A stretch of DNA of 64,000 bases, taken from NCBI GenBank assembly GCA_945883625.1, contig CAMCXW010000001.1, forward strand, positions 1 through 64,000. Reading direction: 5' to 3'. Each line of letters opens with the position of its first letter. The first letter of the stretch is position 1. This DNA comes from Spirosoma fluviale. Lineage in GTDB: Bacteria; Bacteroidota; Bacteroidia; Cytophagales; Spirosomataceae. Under the pieces are notes generated by a model. It saw nothing but the letters and a program-made list of their open reading frames with translations. It ran no database searches and was not told the origin of the DNA. The position numbers and the translations under genes were made by a program. Below are positions 8,354 to 16,987 of the stretch, piece by piece.

Positions 8354-8872
8354 TTATTTCCAACCATCACGCAAATAGCGCTGATCCATTTTTTCAACTA
8401 ATTTATCTTTGCCATAAATGACTTCGTCCCGTGAATTAAATACAGGGACCATGGTATCGTGGCGTAAGAAGATGGCTTCCTTCGGACAAGCTTCCTCGCA
8501 CAACCCACAGAAAATACAACGCAACATATTGACCTCGTAAACTTTGGCATATTTCTCCTCACGGTATAAGTTCTCCTCTCCTTTTTTACGTTCTTCAGCC
8601 ACCATCGAAATAGCTTCCGCCGGACAAGCAACCGCACATAATCCACAAGCCGTACAACGCTCAGCACCCTGCTCGTCTCGCTTTAAGATATGTTGGCCAC
8701 GGTAAATAGGCCCCAAATATCGTGTTTGCTCCGGATAACGAATCGTTACCGGCTTCGAGAAAAAGTGCTTTAGCGTGGTTGCCATTCCGCCAACAATCGC
8801 CGGAAGATACATACGCTCAGCTAAGGTCATTTCACCCTGCTCGATTACCTTTGTTTTAGTGCTTAATTTCAT
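8354..8872 (-). CDS. nuoI: NADH-quinone oxidoreductase subunit I
   Basis: Peripheral-arm ferredoxin-like subunit (172 residues) carrying clusters N6a and N6b. Two classical 4Fe-4S motifs are visible, CTACGLCAVACP and CIFCGLCEEACP, each continued by P-E/K-A hydrophobic turns. It passes electrons from the NuoG side towards NuoB. It sits 4 bases downstream of nuoH and 7 bases before nuoJ in a tightly packed operon. Confidence 0.97.
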   Translation of the reverse strand: MKLSTKTKVIEQGEMTLAERMYLPAIVGGMATTLKHFFSKPVTIRYPEQTRYLGPIYRGQHILKRDEQGAERCTACGLCAVACPAEAISMVAEERKKGEENLYREEKYAKVYEVNMLRCIFCGLCEEACPKEAIFLRHDTMVPVFNSRDEVIYGKDKLVEKMDQRYLRDGWK

Positions 8873-8876
8873 ATAC

Positions 8877-10001
8877 CTAAGCTAATTTTTTCTTTCTAAA
8901 GATCGCGTCATTCAAGAATAAACCCGCAATTAAAATCACAACTCCTGCAATTCCTGCAAGTATCGGTTGGCCTATTAAAATACCAAATCCCGTCACCACC
9001 ACATTAAACATCGCCAACGGAATCAAACCTGTCCAGCCTAAACCCATTAATTGGTCATACCGGAAACGTGGAAGCGTCCAGCGCACCCACATAAACACAA
9101 ATACAAATAATAAAGCTTTGCCAATTAATGCACCCATGCCAACGAAAGCAGCTACAGTTGTACCAAATTGTCCAGCAACAAATGCATATCCCGGATAGTC
9201 ATATCCACCGAAAAATAAAGTCGCCATAACCGCTCCCGAAATAAACATGTTGATGTATTCCGCGAATAAATAAAAACCAAGTTTCATCGACGAGTACTCC
9301 GTATGATACCCACCAATTAATTCCGTCTCACACTCCGGTAAGTCAAATGGCGTACGATTACATTCCGCAAACGAACAAATCAAGAAAATCAAAAAGCCCA
9401 AAGGCTGCTGTAAAATATTCCAATGACCAGCTTGTTGGGTTTCTACAATTGTCTTCGTTGACAATGAACCTGTCAACATCAAAATCGCGATGATCGACAT
9501 ACCCATCGCTAATTCGTACGAAATGTTTTGCGAGGCCGCACGAATAGCTCCCAAAAGCGAATACTTGTTATTCGAAGCCCAGCCTCCAATCAAGATTCCA
9601 TAAACTCCTAGAGATACAATTCCAAACACCCACAGAATACCAATATTCACATCGATACCTTGTAAATCAAATGTCACACCTGCCACCGTTACCGTATCTC
9701 CGAAAGGGACAACGGCTGAAGTCATGAGTGCTGTCAACATTGACAAGCATGGGCCTGCAATAAACAACCATTTATTTGAGTTAGCCGGAATAAAATCTTC
9801 CTTCATAAACATCTTAACCGCATCAGCTAATGGCTGCAAGATTCCAAAAGGACCCGCACGATCTGGACCGATTCGATCCTGCATAAATGCAGCAATCTTC
9901 CGCTCAAAATAGGTGGAATAGGCCGCAATACCGAGGGTAATTGCGAATACAATTCCTACGAAGATGGCTTTGGCCGTAAATACATCATTCAATAATTCCA
10001 T
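8877..10001 (-). CDS. nuoH: NADH-quinone oxidoreductase subunit H
   Basis: Membrane-arm subunit (374 residues, about eight to nine helices) that forms the quinone chamber with NuoB and NuoD. Seen: QDRIGPDRAGPFGILQPLADAVK in the first loop and FDLPECETELIGGYHTEYSS, the highly conserved acidic loop, followed by RWTLPRFRYDQLM. Length is slightly above the usual 325-350 because of N- and C-terminal hydrophobic extensions. It is coupled to nuoG by a 3-base gap. Confidence 0.97.
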   Translation of the reverse strand: MELLNDVFTAKAIFVGIVFAITLGIAAYSTYFERKIAAFMQDRIGPDRAGPFGILQPLADAVKMFMKEDFIPANSNKWLFIAGPCLSMLTALMTSAVVPFGDTVTVAGVTFDLQGIDVNIGILWVFGIVSLGVYGILIGGWASNNKYSLLGAIRAASQNISYELAMGMSIIAILMLTGSLSTKTIVETQQAGHWNILQQPLGFLIFLICSFAECNRTPFDLPECETELIGGYHTEYSSMKLGFYLFAEYINMFISGAVMATLFFGGYDYPGYAFVAGQFGTTVAAFVGMGALIGKALLFVFVFMWVRWTLPRFRYDQLMGLGWTGLIPLAMFNVVVTGFGILIGQPILAGIAGVVILIAGLFLNDAIFRKKKLA

Positions 10002-10004
10002 AGC

Positions 10005-11030
10005 TTATTTCTTTGCGGGCAAAATTGATTTAATTTCTATTGAACTGCGATCGCGGTTATCATCGATTTGCTTGAAATCACGCGCAGCTTGTGCAATTGG
10101 GAATGCTGGGTGAATCAAATTCGCACCATATTTATTGGCTGAAATCACCGAATGTCTAGACACTTCCGTAGGTCCTTCAATTACCCAATCCGAAGTTTTC
10201 TTCCGATCAAAACGACATGTGTTGCAAATGAATTCCTTCAATTCACCCCACTGATTCTTGCGACCCGTTACCCGAATCACCTCGTCTCCACGGTACCATA
10301 AGGTTACATTCCCTGAACATTTGTCACAAGAACAATGAGCATCCATCGGCTTAGAGAACCAAACACGGCTTTTGAAACGATACGTTTTATCTGTCAAAGC
10401 TCCCACTGGACATACATCAATTACGTTTCCTGAGAAATCATTATCAATTGCCTTCTCGATGTACGTACTAATTTCTGCATGATCTCCCCGGTTCATCACC
10501 CCATGCACACGGCCATCTGTAATCTGATCCGCTGTGTAGACACAACGGTAGCACAAGATGCAACGATTCATGTTTAACTTGATGTTTTCACCTAGGTCCA
10601 CCGGCTCGAAGGTATTGCGTTCTTCGACCGTACGGGTAGAAGAAACCCCATGTTCGAAAGAGAAATCTTGCAAATGACACTCACCCGCTTGGTCACACAC
10701 TGGACAGTCCAACGGATGATTTAATAATAAAAATTCAACAATTCCCTTGCGTGTTTCTAGCACGGCCTCATTTACCGTGTTTTCCACAATCATGCCATCT
10801 TGAACAGCTGTGATACATGCCGGAACTAATTTAGGCATCGGACGTGGATCCTTCTCAGAACCAGCCGTCACTTTGACTAAGCATGCACGACATTTGCCAC
10901 CTGAACCTTGAAGCGGTTCATAGTAACACATAGCTGGAGGCGCAACCTCAGGTCCGATCATTCGAGCGGCTTGCATGATGGTTGTTCCCGGTTCTACATC
11001 CAAGGTGATGTTATCAATCGTTACTTTCAT
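10005..11030 (-). CDS. nuoG: NADH-quinone oxidoreductase subunit G, short form
   Basis: Iron-sulfur subunit of the NADH arm, 341 residues against 700-900 in most bacteria. The N-terminal 2Fe-2S ferredoxin has C35, C47, C50 and C72 (cluster N1b). The His-containing N5 motif is H105-C109-C112-C118. A 4Fe-4S module follows with CILCYRC and DVCPVGALTDK (N4). A further CSCDKC with a late CNTC near residues 231-279 resembles the first part of the molybdopterin-oxidoreductase fold. The large catalytic-remnant domain is then missing, with no frameshift visible. A short NuoG is, to my knowledge, common in Cytophagales, so it is likely functional. Upstream lies a glycosyltransferase instead of nuoF. 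Confidence 0.93.
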   Translation of the reverse strand: MKVTIDNITLDVEPGTTIMQAARMIGPEVAPPAMCYYEPLQGSGGKCRACLVKVTAGSEKDPRPMPKLVPACITAVQDGMIVENTVNEAVLETRKGIVEFLLLNHPLDCPVCDQAGECHLQDFSFEHGVSSTRTVEERNTFEPVDLGENIKLNMNRCILCYRCVYTADQITDGRVHGVMNRGDHAEISTYIEKAIDNDFSGNVIDVCPVGALTDKTYRFKSRVWFSKPMDAHCSCDKCSGNVTLWYRGDEVIRVTGRKNQWGELKEFICNTCRFDRKKTSDWVIEGPTEVSRHSVISANKYGANLIHPAFPIAQAARDFKQIDDNRDRSSIEIKSILPAKK

Positions 11031-11039
11031 AATCTATCA

Positions 11040-11062
11040 TCTAACAGGTTCGCACCTGATGT
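11040..11062 (-). other. Small hairpin between glycosyltransferase and nuoG
   Basis: TAACAGGT and ACCTG(ATG)TTA pair with a small bulge around a GCGA-type loop in the 31-base gap. There is no T-run, so this is not a clear terminator. It may be an mRNA processing or stability element, or chance. Confidence 0.25.
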
Positions 11063-12216
11063 TATTGCTCATTTAATTCCGAAAAGCGCTGGATAAAGTT
11101 CGTTGCCGAATATCCCAATGCCTTTTCCTTCAATTCCTTTCCTAAGGCCTCACGTTCTGCCAAAGGCCACGCTAAAACCGCTTCAATCTTGTTGGCCGCA
11201 TGCGCCTCATCCGTATACTCCACCAACAACTCTGGATGCGATGCCAAAAAATCATTGACTCCACCCGCACCTTTAAATCCAATAATCGGCGTGGCCGCAT
11301 ACCCTGCTTCTAACATCACCAGCGGAAATGGATCCTCCCGCGATGACAAGAAAAACAAGTTGGCCATATCAAAATACGGCTTTGTTGTCGGTTGCTTGGA
11401 TACCAAATGCAAGCGATTTTCCGTATCCCAGTTGGCCTTCTCAGTCTTCAAATCAGCCGAAAAGGGCTCATTTCCAACGCCCACCCAGACCACATGTAGG
11501 TTTGGATTTCGTGAAATTAATAGCTCGGCAACACGCACAAAAATATCCGTTCCCTTGCGCCATTCCGCTAGTCCGCAGCCTAAAACAACTAGCGCATCCA
11601 TCGGAATTCCCAATGCCTTACGTTGCTCTTGTCCACGATCCTGCTGTTGTTTAGGCAATTCCACAATAGGTGGCAAAATCGCCAAATTCCCATTTGGAAC
11701 CGAATACGTTTCATGCAAGACTTGTTGGACCTGCGCTGAAACGGCATAAACGCGCCGACAATCATTTCTCAAAAACGCCATGTCTTCTTTCGAAGCATAC
11801 ATTTTTAGCGAAAAATCAAGCTCATGTATATACGCCTCGAAAGGCACATTCAGAGTGCTAAATCTCCGCATTAAACCCAAAGAAGCCACCGTATTTCCTA
11901 AAACCAAATCAAACTTTTCGCACTGAAAACGCGTCATTAATCGCTTGATTTCAGAATCAGTTGGTTCCCGATTTACCCGTTCCTCACGTTTGAGCAACGG
12001 TATTTTTTTTACCCATTTGGCCAATCGGCTAGGACCTTTCTCCCAAACCAAGACCTTAGCGTATTTTTGATACGTTTTGAGCAGCACACCCCCGCTTGCC
12101 AACAATAAATAGGGTTTATTACCCCGAGCTGCCTCCGCTTTAATCCAATGTAAAAGTACTAATTGCGCACCTGCGCGGTTGGCATCATGACCCACAAATA
12201 AGACCTTGTTTGCCAT
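11062..12216 (-). CDS. Family 4 glycosyltransferase embedded in the nuo operon
   Basis: A 384-residue GT-B transferase. Seen: N-terminal FVGHDANRAGAQLVLLHW, a common acceptor-loop start in GT4 proteins; ILPPIVELP linker; GCGLAEWRKGTDIFV donor-lobe start; and SSREDPFPLVMLEAGYAATP, the GT4 EX7E-type signature. It lies between nuoF (9 bases upstream) and nuoG (31 bases downstream), on the same strand and without its own visible promoter, so it should be transcribed with complex I. It has no evident role in respiration. The simplest reading is an inserted passenger gene for cell-surface glycan synthesis. Base composition is not obviously different from its neighbours. Confidence 0.88.
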   Translation of the reverse strand: MANKVLFVGHDANRAGAQLVLLHWIKAEAARGNKPYLLLASGGVLLKTYQKYAKVLVWEKGPSRLAKWVKKIPLLKREERVNREPTDSEIKRLMTRFQCEKFDLVLGNTVASLGLMRRFSTLNVPFEAYIHELDFSLKMYASKEDMAFLRNDCRRVYAVSAQVQQVLHETYSVPNGNLAILPPIVELPKQQQDRGQEQRKALGIPMDALVVLGCGLAEWRKGTDIFVRVAELLISRNPNLHVVWVGVGNEPFSADLKTEKANWDTENRLHLVSKQPTTKPYFDMANLFFLSSREDPFPLVMLEAGYAATPIIGFKGAGGVNDFLASHPELLVEYTDEAHAANKIEAVLAWPLAEREALGKELKEKALGYSATNFIQRFSELNEQ

Positions 12217-12225
12217 GAAACTAAC

Positions 12226-13566
12226 TTAGTTAGACCAACTAGCCCCTGGGCGCATATACACCGCACCTGGTTTTGTTGCCTCTTCTGGGTGCGTAATATG
12301 CCATTCAAATTCATCTCTAAAGTGACGGATCGCCGCAGCCACAGGCCACGCCGCTGCATCACCTAACGGGCAAATCGTGTTTCCTTCGATTTTCTTAGCT
12401 ACGTCAACTAACAAATCGATGTCCTCACTTCTTCCTTTACCTGTTTCAATACGCTTGATTACCTTATCCATCCAGCCAGTACCTTCGCGGCATGGGGAAC
12501 ATTGTCCACATGACTCATGGTGGTAAAAACGCGCGAAAGTTAAGGTATTGTGTACGATACAAGTTGTCTCATCCATCACGATGAATCCACCGGAACCTAA
12601 CATGGTACCTGTCGCAAATCCACCTTCCGAAAGTGACTCATACGTCATTAAACGTTTCTCACCTGCATCAGTCGTTAAAATATTATCTGCCGATAAAATA
12701 GGCACGGAAGATCCCCCTGCCACAACAGCCTTTAATTTATGTCCATCACGGATGCCTCCGCAATATTCGTCTGAGTAGATAAATTCCTCTACGGTAATTC
12801 CTAATGGAATTTCATAGACACCTGGTTTTTTGATATGACCTGATGCAGAAATTAATTTAGTTCCTGTACTTCTCCCTACTCCAATTGCTGCATACGCATC
12901 TCCCCCGTTATTCACGATCCATGAGGTTGCTGCAATGGATTCTACGTTATTCACGACCGTTGGGCATTGCCACAAACCTTTCACCGCCGGAAATGGTGGC
13001 TTATTACGTGGATTTCCACGCTTACCTTCTAATGATTCCAACAAAGCCGTTTCCTCACCACAGATATACGCACCGCCACCTGGCTGCACAAAAAGGTCTA
13101 AATCATAGCCAGACCCTAAAATATTTTTTCCTAACAATCCTTTGTCATAAGCCTCCTGAATGGCTTTTTCGAGGATATTAATGACATACATTAACTCTCC
13201 GCGCACATAGATGTAGGAAGTATTTGCTCCCAAAGCAAAGCTGGAAACGATCATTCCTTCGATCAAGGTATGAGGAGATTTCATCATCAAATAATGATCC
13301 TTAAACGTCCCTGGCTCCGACTCATCTGCATTGCAAACTAAGTAACGAGGCACACCTTCTGGCTTCGCCAAAAATGACCACTTCATACCCATCGGGAAAC
13401 CTGCACCACCACGACCACGTAAACCTGATTTTTTAACTTCTTCCGTTACCTCATCTGGCGTCATCGTTTTGATCGCTTTCTCCACCGCCTTATACCCTCC
13501 ATTTTTCATGAAAACGTCGATGGTCTCAATTCCTGGTACGTCAATATGTTGCGTTAATATCTTCAT
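12226..13566 (-). CDS. nuoF: NADH-quinone oxidoreductase subunit F
   Basis: NADH-binding flavoprotein (446 residues) that takes hydride from NADH to FMN and passes electrons to cluster N3. Seen: GLRGRGGAGFPMGMKW (nucleotide site), NADESEPGTFKD, the glycine-rich GGGAYICGEETALL, and the N3 cysteines in SCGQCSPCREG plus a downstream NTICPLGDAAAWP. It is 7 bases downstream of nuoE. Its downstream neighbour is the inserted glycosyltransferase rather than nuoG. Confidence 0.97.
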   Translation of the reverse strand: MKILTQHIDVPGIETIDVFMKNGGYKAVEKAIKTMTPDEVTEEVKKSGLRGRGGAGFPMGMKWSFLAKPEGVPRYLVCNADESEPGTFKDHYLMMKSPHTLIEGMIVSSFALGANTSYIYVRGELMYVINILEKAIQEAYDKGLLGKNILGSGYDLDLFVQPGGGAYICGEETALLESLEGKRGNPRNKPPFPAVKGLWQCPTVVNNVESIAATSWIVNNGGDAYAAIGVGRSTGTKLISASGHIKKPGVYEIPLGITVEEFIYSDEYCGGIRDGHKLKAVVAGGSSVPILSADNILTTDAGEKRLMTYESLSEGGFATGTMLGSGGFIVMDETTCIVHNTLTFARFYHHESCGQCSPCREGTGWMDKVIKRIETGKGRSEDIDLLVDVAKKIEGNTICPLGDAAAWPVAAAIRHFRDEFEWHITHPEEATKPGAVYMRPGASWSN

Positions 13567-13573
13567 CCTCGGC

Positions 13574-14059
13574 TTATTTGCTTAATTCATCAATAATCTC
13601 ATCCACTTTCTCATTCGTCAAATGCATGTGGTACTTCTCGCGAATTTGGAATACAGGACCCCATCCACAAGCAGCTAAACATTCCACTTCTTTGATCGTA
13701 AACTTCCCGTCTTTCGTCGTCTCTCCCGTTTGGATTCCCAAACGCTTTTTCAAGTGGTCATATACTTCAACGCCACCCATGAGACAACAAGGACCAGTCC
13801 GACAATACTCAATCACATGCTCGCCCACTGGCTCTAAATGAAACATGGTGTAGAAAGACGCGACCTCATATACTTCGATCGGGCTAATCGAAAGCAAAGT
13901 TGCCACATAATCCATCACGGCTGGAGAGCACCATTTCCACTCCGCTTGCGCAAGGTGAAGGATGGGCAAAATGGCCGACTTCTGTTTCTCGTCCGGGTAA
14001 CGTGCAATAATTTTTTTAATTAAATCCAGCGTTTCTGCTGGGAAAACAATGTTGCTCAT
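13574..14059 (-). CDS. nuoE: NADH-quinone oxidoreductase subunit E
   Basis: Thioredoxin-fold 2Fe-2S subunit (161 residues, cluster N1a) that pairs with NuoF. The cluster cysteines are in EYCRTGPCCLMGG and VECLAACGWGPVFQI. The family helix ASFYTMFHLEPVG precedes them. Four bases separate it from nuoD. Length is typical. Confidence 0.97.
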   Translation of the reverse strand: MSNIVFPAETLDLIKKIIARYPDEKQKSAILPILHLAQAEWKWCSPAVMDYVATLLSISPIEVYEVASFYTMFHLEPVGEHVIEYCRTGPCCLMGGVEVYDHLKKRLGIQTGETTKDGKFTIKEVECLAACGWGPVFQIREKYHMHLTNEKVDEIIDELSK

Positions 14060-14062
14060 GTC

Positions 14063-15298
14063 TTAAGTATCTAACTCTCCCGCAATAACATTCATAGATG
14101 ACATCGTCACAATGGCATCCGATAAACTAGTTCCTTTGATCATCTCAGGGAACGCTTGGTAATAAATAAAGCCTGGTCGGCGGAATTTCAAACGATACGG
14201 CGTCCGTCCTCCATCTGAAACCAAATAGAAACCTAGCTCGCCATTTCCTCCCTCAACCGCGTGGTACACTTCACCTACCGGCGCATCGATTTCGCCCATC
14301 ACAATTTTAAAGTGATAGATCAATGCTTCCATGTTGTGATATACATCCTGCTTTTCTGGCAAATAATAATGTGGCGCATCCGCGTGATACGGACCTGCAG
14401 GCAAATTATCCATGGCTTGTTGGATAATGCGTAAACTTTGCCACATCTCCTCCTCGCGAACTAAGAAACGATCATACGTATCACCCTTTGTTCCTACTGG
14501 AACATCAAATTCAAAATCTTCATAGGATGAATATGGATTCATCGCCCGAACGTCGTAATCAACACCGGCAGCACGCAAATTTGGCCCTGTAAATCCGTAG
14601 TTTAACGCGCGTTCAGCGGAGATTCCACCCACGTTTTGCGTACGATCCATAAAGATTCGGTTACGCATCACTAAGCCTTCAAATTCCTTTAAGGCAGCTG
14701 GTAATTCTTTCAATAACTTCTGGATTTTCTCTATGGCCACAGGCGTAAAATCACGCTCCATACCACCAAAACGACCCATATTTGTTGTCAGACGTGCACC
14801 GCACATCTCCTCATAAATCTCATAAATAAATTCACGCCACTGATACACATACAAGAAACCTGTCAAGGCTCCCGTATCTACTGCAAGAATGGAATTACAA
14901 ACAATGTGATCCGTTAAACGCGCTAATTCCATCATGATCACACGCATGTATTGCGCACGCTTTGGAACTTCAATGCCCAATAATTTCTCGACCGTCATAT
15001 GCCAGCCCATGTTGTTGATCGGCGCGGAACAATAGTTCATCCGATCCGTCAAGGTGGTGATTTGGTAGAAAGGGCGACGCTCTGCGATTTTCTCGAAGGC
15101 GCGGTGGATGTAACCTACCGTTTGTTCTGCGTCCACAATTGTTTCTCCATCCATCGTTAAAATGTTTTGGAAAATCCCGTGGGTTGCAGGGTGTGTAGGC
15201 CCCAAATTCAGCGTAGAAAGCTCATTTACATAAGGACCGCCTTTTTGCGTCTTATCTAAACCAACGTTGGGGTTTTGTACTAAGGCTATTTCAGACAT
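14063..15298 (-). CDS. nuoD: NADH-quinone oxidoreductase subunit D
   Basis: 49-kDa-type subunit (411 residues) that forms the quinone site with NuoB. Seen: LGPTHPATHGIFQ, the conserved N-terminal quinone-site loop, GYIHRAFEKIAERRPF, the DRMNYCSAPINNMGW segment, and the C-terminal D(A)-type SSMNVIAGELDT ending close to the hydrogenase-like Asp. NuoC and NuoD are separate genes here, not fused as in E. coli. Confidence 0.97.
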   Translation of the reverse strand: MSEIALVQNPNVGLDKTQKGGPYVNELSTLNLGPTHPATHGIFQNILTMDGETIVDAEQTVGYIHRAFEKIAERRPFYQITTLTDRMNYCSAPINNMGWHMTVEKLLGIEVPKRAQYMRVIMMELARLTDHIVCNSILAVDTGALTGFLYVYQWREFIYEIYEEMCGARLTTNMGRFGGMERDFTPVAIEKIQKLLKELPAALKEFEGLVMRNRIFMDRTQNVGGISAERALNYGFTGPNLRAAGVDYDVRAMNPYSSYEDFEFDVPVGTKGDTYDRFLVREEEMWQSLRIIQQAMDNLPAGPYHADAPHYYLPEKQDVYHNMEALIYHFKIVMGEIDAPVGEVYHAVEGGNGELGFYLVSDGGRTPYRLKFRRPGFIYYQAFPEMIKGTSLSDAIVTMSSMNVIAGELDT

Positions 15299-15307
15299 GT
15301 CTAGTTA

Positions 15308-15808
15308 TTATCGTCCAAATAATTCATCAATTTTATCGTGACGCGTCGCATCCTCTAATGGATACTCTTTACGCATCGGATGGTAATCCATCTCATCCAT
15401 ATTCAGGATACGTGTCAAATTCGGGTGGCCATCAAAAATGATCCCGTAAAAATCAAACGCCTCACGCTCCATCCAATTCGCTGCTGCATATAAGTCGGTG
15501 ATTGTTGGGAAATGTGGTGCTTCAATAGGCGCATACGCCTTAATCCACAGACGCACATTATTCTCCAAACTGTGCAAGTGGTAAATCACCCCAAGTTCTT
15601 GCCCCTTCGCATCTGGAAAATGAATCCCTGCTAAGTCAGTCAAAAACTGAAATTTAAATACCGGATGCGCATATAAAAAGTGAATCATCGGAACGATGGT
15701 CTCCACCGTCGTAGTCACTTGTAAAATCCCATGCGATTCGCCTATGCCAAAAACATCATCTGCCCCAAATTGAGCAAGTAGCGCATCTGTAATTTGTTGG
15801 TTTTCCAT
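15308..15808 (-). CDS. nuoC: NADH-quinone oxidoreductase subunit C
   Basis: 30-kDa-type peripheral subunit (166 residues) that scaffolds NuoD and NuoI. The conserved C-terminal block is present: NWMEREAFDFYGIIFDGHPNLTRIL, then DYHPMRKEYPLED. It lies 4 bases after nuoB and 9 bases before nuoD. No catalytic residues are expected. Confidence 0.96.
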   Translation of the reverse strand: MENQQITDALLAQFGADDVFGIGESHGILQVTTTVETIVPMIHFLYAHPVFKFQFLTDLAGIHFPDAKGQELGVIYHLHSLENNVRLWIKAYAPIEAPHFPTITDLYAAANWMEREAFDFYGIIFDGHPNLTRILNMDEMDYHPMRKEYPLEDATRHDKIDELFGR

Positions 15809-15812
15809 GTTA

Positions 15813-16364
15813 TTATTCGATACCGTATGAGGCCAGCAACGCCTTGTACTCAGGCTCGTTTCTGCGGCGTGTAGTTTCTTTTTTGGCTAATTCTTGGATT
15901 TGCATAAAGCCATCTAAGATTTGCTCGGGACGTGGTGGGCAACCAGGCACATAAACATCCACTGGTATTATCCGGTCTATTCCTTGCAAAACTGAATAAG
16001 TATCAAAAATACCACCTGAGCAAGCGCAGGCACCTACAGATAATACCCAACGTGGCTCAGCCATTTGTAAATACACTTGCTTAAGCACTGGTCCCATTTT
16101 TTTAGAAATCGTACCCATCACCATCAACACGTCGGCTTGACGCGCAGAAAAGCTCAAACGCTCCGCACCGAACCGGCCGATATCATAATGAGATGCCATG
16201 GTGGACATAAATTCAATCCCACAACATGAGGTAGCGAAAGGTAATGGCCAAAGGGAGTTGGCACGTGCTAGGCCAACTAAACTATCTAAACTTGTTGCAA
16301 AAAAACCTGCTCCCTCTATTCCAGGAGGCGCTTCTGCGACGTTTACTGTTGATGAATCACTCAT
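15813..16364 (-). CDS. nuoB: NADH-quinone oxidoreductase subunit B
   Basis: PSST-type subunit (183 residues) that carries terminal cluster N2 next to the quinone site. Tandem cysteines in TSCCGIEFM, a later GACACSGG and VPGCPPRPEQIL are the expected four-cysteine pattern. The first 25 residues are a poorly conserved extension ahead of LVGLARANSLWP. NuoA starts upstream with a 46-base gap, longer than elsewhere in the operon. Confidence 0.97.
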   Translation of the reverse strand: MSDSSTVNVAEAPPGIEGAGFFATSLDSLVGLARANSLWPLPFATSCCGIEFMSTMASHYDIGRFGAERLSFSARQADVLMVMGTISKKMGPVLKQVYLQMAEPRWVLSVGACACSGGIFDTYSVLQGIDRIIPVDVYVPGCPPRPEQILDGFMQIQELAKKETTRRRNEPEYKALLASYGIE

Positions 16365-16410
16365 ATTACTTAGTTGTTGAACTCTTAAAACAAACCCATA
16401 ACCGGATTGT

Positions 16411-16779
16411 TTATTTCTCCCACTTTAAAATTCCTTTTTTGATAACGTATATAAAACCGATTAACAACAAGCCCATAAATACAAGCATATCGTAAAATCC
16501 GGTCCAAGATAATTCTTTGAAATTAACGGCCCATGGATACATAAATACAATTTCGATATCAAATAGGACGAATAAAATGGCTACCAGGAAATACTTAACC
16601 GAGATCGGCGTACGCGCATCCCCCACCGACTCAATACCACACTCAAATGTGTCATCTTTCTTAGCCGAATGCCTTTTCGGGCCCAACGAATGCGTGGCAA
16701 CCATCGTGGCAACAATAAAAGCTAATGCAGCAAGTAATTGAACAAATACGGGAAGAAAGTCCTGTGGTTGATAATTCAT
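16411..16779 (-). CDS. nuoA: NADH-quinone oxidoreductase subunit A
   Basis: Small membrane subunit (122 residues, three helices) at the arm junction. Seen: KDDTFECGIESVGDARTPISVKYFL, the conserved loop with its Cys, and FDIEIVFMYPWA in helix 2. ATG 16779 (MNYQPQDFL) gives the standard length; an upstream in-frame start at 16815 would place translation inside the leader. It is the first gene of the operon. Confidence 0.95.
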   Translation of the reverse strand: MNYQPQDFLPVFVQLLAALAFIVATMVATHSLGPKRHSAKKDDTFECGIESVGDARTPISVKYFLVAILFVLFDIEIVFMYPWAVNFKELSWTGFYDMLVFMGLLLIGFIYVIKKGILKWEK

Positions 16780-16842
16780 ATAAGGCCTACTAAAATGAAG
16801 CCGCAATTTACGCACAGAAATCTAAAATAGAAGAATTTTTCA

Positions 16843-16850
16843 CAAAAATA
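16843..16850 (-). promoter_or_regulatory. Candidate -7 element of the nuo operon
   Basis: The minus strand reads TATTTTTG (TAnnTTTG), 63 bases before the nuoA ATG. No TTG at normal spacing is visible, so the call rests on the -7 box alone. The 208-bp nuoA-guaB gap holds this and the guaB promoter. Confidence 0.4.
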
Positions 16851-16910
16851 CTTTGGTAAAAATCCATAAAATATAGTGTCAACTTTCATTAAAATGATTT
16901 TTCACTCAGA

Positions 16911-16943
16911 TTGCTCAAAATTCGAAAAAATCCTGTAATTTTG
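16911..16943 (+). promoter_or_regulatory. guaB promoter
   Basis: TTG at 16911-16913 and TAATTTTG at 16936-16943, separated by 22 bp, fit the Bacteroidota -33/-7 pattern with slightly wide spacing. The start codon lies 44 bases downstream. No purine riboswitch fold was recognised in the short leader. Confidence 0.5.
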
Positions 16944-16987
16944 TCCGGCAAATAAGAGTAGTTACATGCTCCATATCTTTATTTGCT

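Noticed and set aside
11189-11749. Plus-strand frame of 186 codons opposite the nuo-operon glycosyltransferase
   Set aside because: Composition is atypical, with many Ser/Pro/Thr from the complement of a coding frame, and no promoter or family resemblance.
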